Assembly (NCBI RefSeq): GCF_002192695.1
Contig: NZ_MTLG01000075.1
Coordinates: 186,001 to 250,000 of the forward strand
Source: Achromobacter xylosoxidans
GTDB lineage: Bacteria; Pseudomonadota; Gammaproteobacteria; Burkholderiales; Burkholderiaceae_B
DNA: 64,000 bases
Direction: 5' to 3'
Shown here: positions 8,192 through 16,124 of the stretch, piece after piece
How the letters are laid out: every line of letters begins with the position of its first letter
Numbering within the stretch: the first letter of the stretch is position 1
The notes under the pieces: model-generated
The model's database searches: none
What the model saw: only the letters and a program-made list of their open reading frames with translations
What the model was told of the DNA's origin: nothing
Made by a program: the position numbers and the translations under genes

Positions 8192-9496
8192 CTACAAGGG
8201 GCGGCGCCAGGCCGTCAACGACGCTTCCACGTGCCCGATTTCGTCCGCCGTCATCCCGGCTGCGTCGTAGTAGCGCCGGCGCTCTGCCGCCACTTCCAAC
8301 ACCCGGTCCAGGATGCCGCGCGCGACGGCTTCGGAACGCAGGCCGAAGCGCCGGTATTCGCTCAGGCAGTTCTGGAAAGAGCTTTCCCGGCCGGCCGCGC
8401 CGATGTGCAGGTAGTGCCTGGCGGAGCCTTCCTGCGTGACCACGTCGAACAAGGGCGACAGGCGGTACGTCTGCGCGCCCTCGTCCTTGAGAAAGCCGAC
8501 GTTCTTCAGGTGGTCGTCGGTGTTGTGCACGGCCACGTTGAGGATCATGCGCGCGTACAGCTCCTTCAGGTCCTGCACCGGATTGGACGAGATGCGGCGG
8601 ACGACGTCGGCCAGCCGGGCGTAGGAATACGTGGCCTTGCCGCGCGCTCCATCCAGTTCGCGCTTGCCGATCTGCGCCGACGGGCTGATGAGCGAGGCGC
8701 CGCTGAGGAAGTGGCGGCGGGCGACGGCCGCGGCCATGCCCGGCCCGGCCGGCAGCTGTTCGCGATCGAAGCGGTGCGTGAGCAGCACGGCGCCCAGGTG
8801 CGTTTCGACCAGGCGGATCTCGGGCACCCTTAGGCCGATGTCCCGCGCCATCTGCAGGTTGGCGTACTCGACCCGCTGGCGGTCGTAGGAATCCCCCTTG
8901 CGCGGAAACTTGGCGATCCACATTTCGCCCCGCTCGTCGCGCACGATGGTCTTGGGGCGCGCCCCGCCGATGTCCCAGGAACTGCCCAGGATGTCGCGGT
9001 ACAAGCCCTTGGGCTTGACGCCCTGGTCGATGTCGGTAAGCAGGTCGGCAAGCGATTCCAGCTGGCCGAGTTCGGGCAGGCGGTAGGTCTTGCGCATGTT
9101 CGGGGTGAGCTGGCGGGCGCTGAAGAACAGCGCGCCCACGCCCATGCCGCGGCCCTTGAGCAGCACTTCGTCCTCGGTCACGCGCGCGCCGGCGTTGTCC
9201 ACGCGCATGACGTTGCGGCCCCAGGCGTCGGGTGCGGCGTCGAAGATCGCGCCCAGCGTTTCGTAGCGGCTTTCGGTGCGGAAGGTGGTGCGCGCATCGA
9301 CCAGCGGCAGATTCAGCGGATCCAGCGCAAAGGCGCGCGGGTCGTTCACATAGGACTGCACATAGGTGAACTCGGCGTAGAAATGGTTTTCGTCCGAGTC
9401 GTCCAGCGTCAACAGTCCGGCCAGCACCGCCTCGCCGCGTATGTCTACGTAGACATACAGCTCGCTTTCCACTGATTTGTGTTTTCTGGTTGGCAC
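8192..9496 (-). CDS. hipA: HipA-type serine/threonine kinase toxin
   Basis: This is a 434-residue kinase toxin of the type II HipBA family. The N-terminal HipA_N-like part (~10-130) contains the DAAPDAWGRNVM segment. The kinase core has the glycine-rich loop GSSWDIGGARPK (171-182), the ATP-binding lysine strand MWIAKFP (~192-198), the catalytic loop HNTDDHLKN (324-332) and the metal-binding SPLFDV. E. coli HipA phosphorylates glutamyl-tRNA synthetase; targets differ among relatives, so the target here is unknown. All catalytic residues appear intact. The gene lies 12 bp downstream of the HipB-like antitoxin gene and is co-transcribed with it. Confidence 0.92.
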   Translation of the reverse strand: MPTRKHKSVESELYVYVDIRGEAVLAGLLTLDDSDENHFYAEFTYVQSYVNDPRAFALDPLNLPLVDARTTFRTESRYETLGAIFDAAPDAWGRNVMRVDNAGARVTEDEVLLKGRGMGVGALFFSARQLTPNMRKTYRLPELGQLESLADLLTDIDQGVKPKGLYRDILGSSWDIGGARPKTIVRDERGEMWIAKFPRKGDSYDRQRVEYANLQMARDIGLRVPEIRLVETHLGAVLLTHRFDREQLPAGPGMAAAVARRHFLSGASLISPSAQIGKRELDGARGKATYSYARLADVVRRISSNPVQDLKELYARMILNVAVHNTDDHLKNVGFLKDEGAQTYRLSPLFDVVTQEGSARHYLHIGAAGRESSFQNCLSEYRRFGLRSEAVARGILDRVLEVAAERRRYYDAAGMTADEIGHVEASLTAWRRPL

Positions 9497-9508
9497 GATA
9501 GACCGACG

Positions 9509-9853
9509 CTACAGCTGGGTGGGATCGGCGCGATGCGCGGCCGGCGTCTTGCGGGTGCCGCGGCTGGGCCGGCGCACCGCGTCCAGGCGCTTGCCCACGC
9601 CGTCCAGGTCGGGGTCGCCCAAGGCGTAGACCTGATCCGCATAGCCGTACTGCAGCAAGGCTTCGATGGCCAGCGCCAGGGACACGCCGCCGTCGCCGCG
9701 CTCCAGGCGCGTGACGGTGGCGCGTGACACGCCCATGCGGGCGGCGAGCGTCGATTCCGTTTCGGCGCGGCGCAGCCTGGCCGTGCGGATGTTGGCGCCG
9801 ATCCGGGCGAGCGCCGCAGCCGCATCGAAGCTGGGTTCGATTTTCTTTTTCAT
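9509..9853 (-). CDS. hipB: HipB-type antitoxin, XRE-family DNA-binding protein
   Basis: This 114-residue protein has a Cro/C1-type helix-turn-helix at ~15-75: IGANIRTARLRR, then STLAARMGVSRATVTRLERG. A flexible basic tail rich in Arg, Thr and Pro follows. As in other hipBA operons it precedes the toxin gene, here by 12 bp, and should repress the operon and neutralise HipA. A perfect 9-bp inverted repeat begins 7 bp upstream of its start codon and is the obvious operator. No good SD precedes the ATG, which may keep antitoxin translation low or reflect a very short leader. Confidence 0.88.
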   Translation of the reverse strand: MKKKIEPSFDAAAALARIGANIRTARLRRAETESTLAARMGVSRATVTRLERGDGGVSLALAIEALLQYGYADQVYALGDPDLDGVGKRLDAVRRPSRGTRKTPAAHRADPTQL

Positions 9854-9860
9854 GACTTGA

Positions 9861-9893
9861 TAATAGTGCTTTAGTTGCTGTTTTGCACTATTA
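9861..9893. promoter_or_regulatory. Inverted-repeat operator of the hipBA operon
   Basis: TAATAGTGC (9861-9869) and GCACTATTA (9885-9893) are perfect 9-bp inverted repeats around a 15-bp AT-rich spacer. They lie directly upstream of hipB in an AT-rich pocket. The position matches HipB autoregulation. The DNA is read directly; binding is inferred. Confidence 0.65.
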
Positions 9894-9943
9894 GTGAGTC
9901 ATTTTTACCCGTCTAGGTTCAGAGTATTAATGGAGCATAAATA

Positions 9944-9975
9944 ATAGATATGCATCATTAATGAGGCATATCTAT
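9944..9975. other. 10-bp inverted repeat overlapping the LD-carboxypeptidase stop codon
   Basis: ATAGATATGC (9944-9953) and GCATATCTAT (9966-9975) are a perfect inverted repeat with a 12-nt loop that itself contains the palindrome CATTAATG. On the minus strand it would form a hairpin at the end of the carboxypeptidase gene followed by TATTATTTATG. It could therefore be a weak terminator protecting the hipBA promoter. It could equally be a second regulatory site upstream of hipBA. The AT-rich stem argues against a strong terminator. Confidence 0.45.
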
Positions 9976-11105
9976 ACCACCACCGCTTGCTCCAGGCGCA
10001 GTCCGCCGCGCGCGGTGTCCAGCGTCACCTGCGCGCCCAGAGGCAAGGTCAGGTTGGGATCGCCATGGCCGCTGGGCCATGCGGCCAGCACCGGAATGCC
10101 GCGCGAGCGGAACTGGTCGAGTATCAGCGGGTACAGCAGCCCCTGCGCCTGGGCATCGTCGCCGGGCACCCCCAGGATGCGGGTGAAGTTGCCGACCAGC
10201 ACGCCCTTGAGACCGTCGAACTTGCCGGCCGCGGCCAACTGGCTCAACAGCCGGTCGATGCGGGGCAAGGCCTCGTTGACGTCCTCGATGAAGAGAATCG
10301 CGCCGCTCGTGTCGATTTCGTGATCGGACCCGATCAGCGCGCCGATCAGGGCCAGGTTGCCGCCGATCAGCCGTCCGGTGGCGGTGCCAGGAATGAGCTC
10401 CGTGGCGCTTGCATATGCAGGCGGCATGATCCAAGCCCCCTGCCCGACCTGGCCGCTGACCATGGACAGCAAATGCGACTCGGTGGGCTCGCGCTTGCCG
10501 GCCAGCAGGTCCTGCGCCAGCATCGGCCCATGAAACGTGACGAAGCCGGCGCGGCGCTGCATGGCCAGGTGCAGCGCGGTGATGTCGCTATAGCCGATAA
10601 AGGGCTTGGGGTGGCGGCGCAGAAGATCGAAGTCCAGCTGGTCCAGCAGGCGCCAGGAGCCGAAACCGCCTTGCAGGCACCACACGGCGCCGATATCGGG
10701 CGCCGCGAATGCCGCGTGCAGGTCGGCCAGGCGGTCGGCGTCGGCCCCCGCCAGATAGTCATAGGGGGCGTCCAGCCGCGAGCGCGAAGCAGGCATGACT
10801 TGCGGCACATAGCCGCGCGCCAGCAGCCATTCGGCCGCCTCGTCCGCGGCATCCAGCGCGGCGGACGCTGGCGCCACGATGGCGATGCGCGCGCCGGGCT
10901 TGAGCGCGGGCACGGGCACGGCCGCGCCGCTGGCAAGCGGGGGCGCGGCGGGTCCGGGCTTGGCCGATTGCGGCGCGCGGCGCGGCGGCTTGGGAGCCGC
11001 GCAGCCGGCCAGCGCGGCGGACAGGCCCAGGCCTGCCGCAGTGATCAGAAAACGTCTGCGTGCGGAGCCGGGCTCCGGCCGCGGGCCTTGCGGCGCATGT
11101 TCCAT
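9972..11105 (-). CDS. ldcA: LD-carboxypeptidase (peptidase S66) with Tat lipoprotein signal
   Basis: LD-carboxypeptidases cut the terminal D-Ala from the tetrapeptide of muropeptides in peptidoglycan recycling. This 377-residue form begins with a twin-arginine leader SARRRFLITAA and a lipobox LAGC (~31-34), then a Pro/Ala-rich linker and the S66 fold. Visible motifs include RIAIVAPAS at the start of the domain, QGGFGSWRLLDQLD, PKPFIGYSDITALHL before the nucleophile region, FHGPM, GGNLALIGALIGS and ILFIEDVNEALPRIDR. The ATG ending at 11105 is chosen because AGGG lies 6 bp upstream; ATGs at 11111 and 11123 are also in frame, and the 11123 ATG overlaps the stop of the pseudouridine synthase gene. 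Classical LdcA is cytoplasmic, so the lipoprotein leader is notable. Confidence 0.88.
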   Translation of the reverse strand: MEHAPQGPRPEPGSARRRFLITAAGLGLSAALAGCAAPKPPRRAPQSAKPGPAAPPLASGAAVPVPALKPGARIAIVAPASAALDAADEAAEWLLARGYVPQVMPASRSRLDAPYDYLAGADADRLADLHAAFAAPDIGAVWCLQGGFGSWRLLDQLDFDLLRRHPKPFIGYSDITALHLAMQRRAGFVTFHGPMLAQDLLAGKREPTESHLLSMVSGQVGQGAWIMPPAYASATELIPGTATGRLIGGNLALIGALIGSDHEIDTSGAILFIEDVNEALPRIDRLLSQLAAAGKFDGLKGVLVGNFTRILGVPGDDAQAQGLLYPLILDQFRSRGIPVLAAWPSGHGDPNLTLPLGAQVTLDTARGGLRLEQAVVV

Positions 11106-11122
11106 GGTCATCCCTGCTGGCA

Positions 11123-11848
11123 TCAGAAGCGTTCGTAATCCAGGCGGTAGCGCCACTGCCCGAGGGCCAGCCCCGCCATGGGCAGGCGGCCGATGCGGAT
11201 GCGGCGCAGGGCCTGCAGGCGCAATCCAAACGCATCGCAGGCGTATTCGATGAAGCCGGGCGCGGCCGTCTTCAGGGCGAAGCGCAGGTGGGTCTCGTTC
11301 TGCCAGCTGACCTTCATGGGTGTGGCGGCGCGGCCGCCGTAGGCCATGCCGCGCTGCAGGCGCGCCAGGTCGGCGGCGCTGAGCTGGCCGGACACCTGGG
11401 CCACGTACTCCTGCTCCACGTAGCGCCCCTCTTCCACCAGCTTGCGCGCCACCGGGTATTCCTGCGTGTAGACGATCAGGCCGCTGGCGGCTCGTTCCAG
11501 CGGCGTGACGAGCTTCAGGCCGTTGAACATGCGCTGCAGATAGCGCTGGCCCGACCGGTCGCCAGGCATCAGGTTCTCGGGCAGGATCAGGTCGCGCGCG
11601 GAGCCGGGCTCGTCATTGGCGTAAAGGCCGGCGGGCTTGTGCAGCAGGATGGTCACGGGCCGCGCGTCTTCCAGGCGCGCGCCGGGCAGCAGGCCGACGG
11701 ACTGGCCGGGCGAGACCCGGAATCCGGGCTCTTCGACCCGCTTGCCGTCCACGGCGGCCCAGCCGCCTTCTATATAGCGTTCCGCATCGCCGCGCGAGCA
11801 GGACAGTTCGGCGGCCAAGCGCTTGGCCAGGCGTACGCTTTCGCTCAT
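11123..11848 (-). CDS. S4-domain pseudouridine synthase-like protein with degenerate active site
   Basis: This is a 241-residue protein with an N-terminal S4 RNA-binding domain (~1-50, RLAKRLAAELSCSRGDAERYIEGG) and an RsuA/RluF-type synthase domain (~64-241, TILLHKPAGL). The catalytic motif of the family is GRLDxxTxGL with an essential aspartate. Here the matching segment is TPLERAASGL (115-124), so Glu118 stands where Asp is required, and the usual Q-[VI]-R-R-M segment is also changed. It may be an RNA-binding relative without synthase activity. The start is the ATG ending at 11848; a longer frame starting with TTG at 12046 is not supported. The stop codon overlaps a candidate start of the LD-carboxypeptidase gene, indicating coupling. 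Confidence 0.75.
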   Translation of the reverse strand: MSESVRLAKRLAAELSCSRGDAERYIEGGWAAVDGKRVEEPGFRVSPGQSVGLLPGARLEDARPVTILLHKPAGLYANDEPGSARDLILPENLMPGDRSGQRYLQRMFNGLKLVTPLERAASGLIVYTQEYPVARKLVEEGRYVEQEYVAQVSGQLSAADLARLQRGMAYGGRAATPMKVSWQNETHLRFALKTAAPGFIEYACDAFGLRLQALRRIRIGRLPMAGLALGQWRYRLDYERF

Positions 11849-12058
11849 CGCGCCACCGCCTTGCGCGAGGAAGCCATGGGATCGGGGTGAACGGAAAAGC
11901 CGCCTTGGAGCGGCGCCAGAGGGTGCATCGTCATGAGGTATTGCCGGGTGTTGCCAGGAAAGCGGGCCAGGAGCCCGCGACGTGAGGCAGATGTTACGCC
12001 CTTCCCTGGCATGCTGCCCGGCACACGCCGGGTCGGGGCCGTTCAAGGCGCCGGCCGT

Positions 12059-13189
12059 TCAGACCGGCGGAAATCCGGCACGTTCGGCGGGCGTCTCGAT
12101 GGGATCGGCCTCGGCGCCCAGCGCGGCGGGCGGCGGCACTTCGTCGATCCAGGCCTTGAGCAGCGTATGGGTCACCGCCAGGATCACCGGACCGATGAAC
12201 AGCCCCACGATGCCGAAGGCGAACAATCCGCCCAGCACGCCCACCAGGATCAGCAGCAAGGACAGGTTGACCCCGCGCTTGATGAGCAGCGGCCGCAGCA
12301 GGTTGTCCAGCATCGCCACCAGCACCGCCCAGACCAGCAGCACCGCGGCCGCCAGCTTCATGTCGTTCTGGAACAGCCAGACCACGCCGGCCAGCATGGG
12401 CAGGAAAGGCCCCAGCTGGGCCAGGCACAGCATCACCATCAGCGCGGTGAGGATGCCGGCGGCGGGCACGCCCGCGATCCACAGGCCCAGGCCGCCCAGG
12501 CCGGACTGCACCACGGCGGTGACGACGATGCCCAGCGCCACGGCGCGTATCGCCTGCCCGGCAAGCTTGACCGCCGCCAGGCCGCGCTGGCCCGCCAGCC
12601 GGTTGAAGAAGCGGCGCACGAAATCGACCGCCACTTCGCCCTTGGTATAGAGAATGCTGGCCACGACCACCGTGATCAGCATGTGCATCATGAAGGCGCC
12701 GACGATGGCGGCATGTCCCAGCAGCCAGGCCGCCGCGCTGGTCAGATAGGGTTCCAGCCTGGCCAGCAGGCCGCCGGCGCCGGCGTCGGACAGGGTCTGC
12801 CATTCCTGCGCGATCTTGGGACCGACCAGCGGAATGCCATGGACCCAGGCGGGCGGCGCCAGCAGCGCATAGTCGGGCAGGCTCTTGACCGCGGCCATGA
12901 TCGCGCTGCTGTGCAGCGCCAGGGTCGAGATCACCTCATACAGGGGCAGCACGATGACGAACAGCAGGATGACCAGCATCGTCAGGGTGCCCAGCCAGCG
13001 CCGCCCGCCGCAATAGCGCTGGATCGCCAGCATGACCGGCCAGGTTGCCACGACGATGGTGGTCGCCCAGACCAGGCCGGGCAGGAACGGGCGCAGGATG
13101 TAGACGCTGCCTGCCATCAGGCCGGCCAGGATGACGATGACAAGAATGATGCGGGCGAGATCGACCGTCTGGCGTGGAAGAGGATTCAA
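12059..13189 (-). CDS. AI-2E family (YdiK-like) membrane permease
   Basis: This 376-residue protein has about eight transmembrane segments in the AI-2E family pattern. Two N-terminal helices (RIILVIVILAGLMAGSVYILRPF) are followed by a large loop at ~95-155. The C-terminal helix cluster carries GLGLWIAGVPAAGILTALMVMLCLAQLGPFLP and the family segment LLLILVGVLGGLFAFGIVGLFIGPVILAV. Members are described as exporters of AI-2 or as Na+/H+ antiporters, so transport direction and substrate cannot be told here. The reading frame begins with TTG at 13189; the signal is poor, but no later start retains the first helix. Confidence 0.83.
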   Translation of the reverse strand: MNPLPRQTVDLARIILVIVILAGLMAGSVYILRPFLPGLVWATTIVVATWPVMLAIQRYCGGRRWLGTLTMLVILLFVIVLPLYEVISTLALHSSAIMAAVKSLPDYALLAPPAWVHGIPLVGPKIAQEWQTLSDAGAGGLLARLEPYLTSAAAWLLGHAAIVGAFMMHMLITVVVASILYTKGEVAVDFVRRFFNRLAGQRGLAAVKLAGQAIRAVALGIVVTAVVQSGLGGLGLWIAGVPAAGILTALMVMLCLAQLGPFLPMLAGVVWLFQNDMKLAAAVLLVWAVLVAMLDNLLRPLLIKRGVNLSLLLILVGVLGGLFAFGIVGLFIGPVILAVTHTLLKAWIDEVPPPAALGAEADPIETPAERAGFPPV

Positions 13190-13345
13190 CCGCTGCTCCT
13201 GATAGGGCCGGCAGCCCTGATGTGTGGCGCATCGATGCCGGCGGGGCTTCTGCCGGATGGGTGCATGCGGATGCGCCTGTGGCGAATTTATCCGAAAATC
13301 CCGCGGACATATACCGTGGCGGCCCGCAAGCGGCGCCGCCTCCGG

Positions 13346-14794
13346 CTAGCGCGGGGCGCCCGCGCCGTCGCCTGCGCCTTGGGCGCGGATCAGCGTATAG
13401 GCGATGTAGTACTTGTAGATGTTGCTCACGTACTGCACCGTTTCCCGCCCGATGCGTTCGGCCGCCACGCGCTCGACATTGTCGAACCAGACATTCGGGT
13501 CCAGCCCCTTGGCGGCGGCTTCCTTGCGCAGCTGATTGATCCGGCCCGGCCCCGCGTTGTACGCCGCAAAGGCGAACAACCCCCGGTTCAGGTCCGTCAT
13601 GGGCTCCTTGGCGTAGTACTGGTCGATCATGAAGCGGATGTATTTGACGCCTCCATGGATGTTGTATTCCTCGCGCCGGATATCACCCACCTGCAGCTCC
13701 TTGCCGGTGGCCGGCATGATCTGCATGACGCCGATCGCGCCGACCGAGCTCTTGGCGCCCTGGTCCAGCCGGGACTCCTGGTAGCCCTGGGCCATCATCA
13801 GCAGCCAGTCGATGTTGTATTGATCGCCGTACTTGCGGAAGAACTCCGCCAGGCGGTGGAATTTTTCGATTTCCTCGGGGTCGGTGGCCGCCTTTACCCA
13901 CTTCACGGATTTCAGGTACTTGGTCAGCTGCTGGTTGCCAAACGAGGTGCCGACGCGGTTCTTTTCCATGAAGGCGTTGAGCGCCGCCGCGAGCTTGGGC
14001 GAATCCTTGCGGAAGGCGAAGGCGATGTCGTTGCCGTTGTCGACTTCCAGGTTTTCATAGACCCGGATCTGCGGGAAGATCTGCTTCCAGAAATTGGCCA
14101 GGTAGCGGTCGGCGACGGTGTACTTGACCAGGTCGGCGCTGGCCATTTCCAGGATGTCGTCGGTCTCGAAGGTGCCGGGCGCGTCGCGGATGATGGCGGG
14201 CTTCAGTCCCCGGGCCTGCAGGTCCGCGTTCAATTTCTTGACGCTGCCGTGATAGCTGCTGACCGGGTTGATGAAGATCTCCTGCCCGGCCAGGTCGTCC
14301 AGCGATTTCAGTTCCGGCGCGCCGGGCGAGGCCACGACGAGCTCGCGCACGCCAGTCGCCAACGGCGTGGAAAAATCCACCAGTTTCTGGCGCTCTTCGG
14401 TGACAGTCAGGTTGGCCGCGATGATGTCGCCCTTGCCCGCCAGCAGGTCTGGAATCAGGCGCTCGCGCGAGGTCGGCAGAAACACCACGTACACGCGGAT
14501 GTTCTTGTTCTTGAGCTGCCGGTTCAGGTCGTTCTCGAACTCGGTCATCATGTCCGCGATGATGCCGCGCTGGGTGCCGCCCTTGTCCAGGAAGTACAGC
14601 GTCTTGTTGTAGGGCACCAGCACCCGGACCTGGCGGCGCTTGACCATGCCGTCGAAGTCCCCGGTCCAGGGCTTCATGTTGTAGGCCAGCGCCAGCGGGT
14701 CGGCTTTGCCCTTTGCCGGCTGGGCGTGCCCAGCCAAGGGAGGCAACCACAGCAACAGCGCGCAAAGCATCGAGGCAATCACGCGAAATGACAT
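13346..14794 (-). CDS. mltF: MltF-like lytic transglycosylase with solute-binding domain
   Basis: This 482-residue periplasmic enzyme cleaves peptidoglycan to 1,6-anhydro-muropeptides. After a signal peptide (~1-24, ending AGHAQ) comes an SBP_bac_3-like domain (~55-290), as in MltF. The SLT catalytic domain (~325-460) has the glutamate in MMAQGYQESRLDQ (Glu340), then GAIGVMQIMPATG, NIHGGVKYIRFMID and AFAAYNAGPGRI. The start ATG at 14794 has GGAGG 6 bp upstream; a longer frame to 14905 lacks a signal peptide at its beginning. The leader has no lipobox, so it is probably soluble or held by an uncleaved signal. Confidence 0.88.
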   Translation of the reverse strand: MSFRVIASMLCALLLWLPPLAGHAQPAKGKADPLALAYNMKPWTGDFDGMVKRRQVRVLVPYNKTLYFLDKGGTQRGIIADMMTEFENDLNRQLKNKNIRVYVVFLPTSRERLIPDLLAGKGDIIAANLTVTEERQKLVDFSTPLATGVRELVVASPGAPELKSLDDLAGQEIFINPVSSYHGSVKKLNADLQARGLKPAIIRDAPGTFETDDILEMASADLVKYTVADRYLANFWKQIFPQIRVYENLEVDNGNDIAFAFRKDSPKLAAALNAFMEKNRVGTSFGNQQLTKYLKSVKWVKAATDPEEIEKFHRLAEFFRKYGDQYNIDWLLMMAQGYQESRLDQGAKSSVGAIGVMQIMPATGKELQVGDIRREEYNIHGGVKYIRFMIDQYYAKEPMTDLNRGLFAFAAYNAGPGRINQLRKEAAAKGLDPNVWFDNVERVAAERIGRETVQYVSNIYKYYIAYTLIRAQGAGDGAGAPR

Positions 14795-14942
14795 AGTTCC
14801 TCCGGCAGGCCCGGTTACTGCGGCACCTGATATATGCCGCGCGGCGAGGCGCGTTGCGCGCCCTGCCGTGTCTACAACAATATCGGGCGGCCAGGGTTCA
14901 TGCAATGCATTCCTTCAATGCGAACGCCGGTCCGAAAGGCCT

Positions 14943-15977
14943 CTAGGGCTGGGCAGGCTCCGGCGGCACATGCCCCGGGTCCTGCCGCTGGATTTGCGCC
15001 ATCAGGTGCCGGGTCAGTTCGCCCAATTGTTCGTCCTTCCCCTTCAATTGCGCCAGGTAGTCGGACGCCCGTTGTTCAGCGGTTGCGAGCCGCGATTCCA
15101 GCGCCCCCTGGCGTTCATGCGCAGCCTCCCGGGCAGTGTCGGCCGCGGCCTGCTCCGCTTGCTGGCGCGCTTGCAGGGCCAGGGCTTCGGCGCGCAGGGC
15201 CTGCGCGTCCTGTTCCGCCTGGCGGCGCTGATCCTGTTCCTGTTCCAGCGCCTTGCGCGCCTGCGCGGCCTGCTGCTGGCTGGCGGCCTGCGCGTCATCC
15301 AGCCGCGCCTGCAGGCGCTTGACCGCGCTGCGTTCGCTGTCCAGCTCGTTCAACCAGCGGCGTTCGTGGGCGGTGTGGCGGGTCTCCAGCGCGTCGATTG
15401 CCTGGGCATGCTGGGCGCGGATCTTGTCGCCTTCCGCCAGGGCGGCCTGGGTGGCGTTGCGCGCGTCTTCCAGTTGCAGCTGGACGCGCTTGAGCTGTTC
15501 GTCGCGCTGCCGCAGTTGCTGTTCGGCCGCTTGCAGCCGGTCTTCGGCGGCGGCCAATTGGGACGTGGCCACCCTGAGCGTTTCCTGCAGATCCTGTTCG
15601 CGATGCGCGAGCTGGGCTTCGCGCTGTTGCAGCTGTTCCGCATCTGACGCCAATTGCTCCCCTTCCCGCGCCAGCTCTTCCCAGCGGCCGCGGTAGGTTT
15701 GCTCCTGTTGGGCGCGCGCTTCGGACAAGGCGGCTTCCCAGAAATGGGCAGCCGCCTGGGCCACCGGGTCGGGCACGGCCGCGGGCGCGGCAAAGGCGCC
15801 AGGATCCTTGATGCGCGCGCCCAGCGACCTGAACCAGGTTTCCAGATACGGGCTGACCGTATTGGGCGAACCCCGCCCGATCTTTTGCCGCACGCGTTCG
15901 ATGGTGGGCCGCGCGCCCTCCAGCAGCAAGGCGTCGGCGGCGGTCCAGACGTCGGTTTCGGTAATTCCGGTGGCCAT
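14943..15977 (-). CDS. KfrA-like DNA-binding protein with long coiled coil
   Basis: This is a 344-residue protein. Residues ~1-85 match the KfrA_N/plasmid replication region DNA-binding type (TDVWTAADALLLEGARPTIERVRQKIGRGSPNTVSPYLETW), a small helix-turn-helix domain. From ~95 to 325 the sequence is a near-continuous Ala/Gln/Glu/Arg-rich coiled coil without prolines, ending in a Pro-rich tail. Plasmid KfrA proteins bind their own promoter and form filaments that help partition. GGAG precedes the ATG at 15977; an ATG 27 bp upstream lacks a signal. It is divergent from a tyrosine recombinase gene. Whether it serves a mobile element or has a chromosomal role is open. Confidence 0.8.
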   Translation of the reverse strand: MATGITETDVWTAADALLLEGARPTIERVRQKIGRGSPNTVSPYLETWFRSLGARIKDPGAFAAPAAVPDPVAQAAAHFWEAALSEARAQQEQTYRGRWEELAREGEQLASDAEQLQQREAQLAHREQDLQETLRVATSQLAAAEDRLQAAEQQLRQRDEQLKRVQLQLEDARNATQAALAEGDKIRAQHAQAIDALETRHTAHERRWLNELDSERSAVKRLQARLDDAQAASQQQAAQARKALEQEQDQRRQAEQDAQALRAEALALQARQQAEQAAADTAREAAHERQGALESRLATAEQRASDYLAQLKGKDEQLGELTRHLMAQIQRQDPGHVPPEPAQP

Positions 15978-16022
15978 GCGCTTGCTCCGTGCCCGATTTG
16001 GCATCTGTAGGATAATTACCCG

Positions 16023-16096
16023 CGATAATGGAACCTTATCGTGAGTATTTCGATATTTATGTTAGATATCATACAGCATACATAATAATATGTATG
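16023..16096. promoter_or_regulatory. Divergent promoter region with two inverted repeats
   Basis: The 147-bp space between the KfrA-like and recombinase genes is AT-rich and holds two clear dyads. CGATAA/TTATCG (16023-16041) has a 7-bp spacer and CATACATA/TATGTATG (16077-16096) a 4-bp spacer. KfrA-type proteins bind dyads in their own promoters, so these are natural candidate operators controlling both genes. I see no -10/-35 pair good enough to name. Confidence 0.55.
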
Positions 16097-16124
16097 GAAT
16101 AAGATTTTAGACCCTAGCCCGACC

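Noticed and set aside
11933..14791. 952-codon plus-strand open frame opposite three genes
   Set aside because: The translation is Gln/His/Arg-rich low complexity, the antisense shadow of GC-rich genes on the other strand, which carry clear family motifs.
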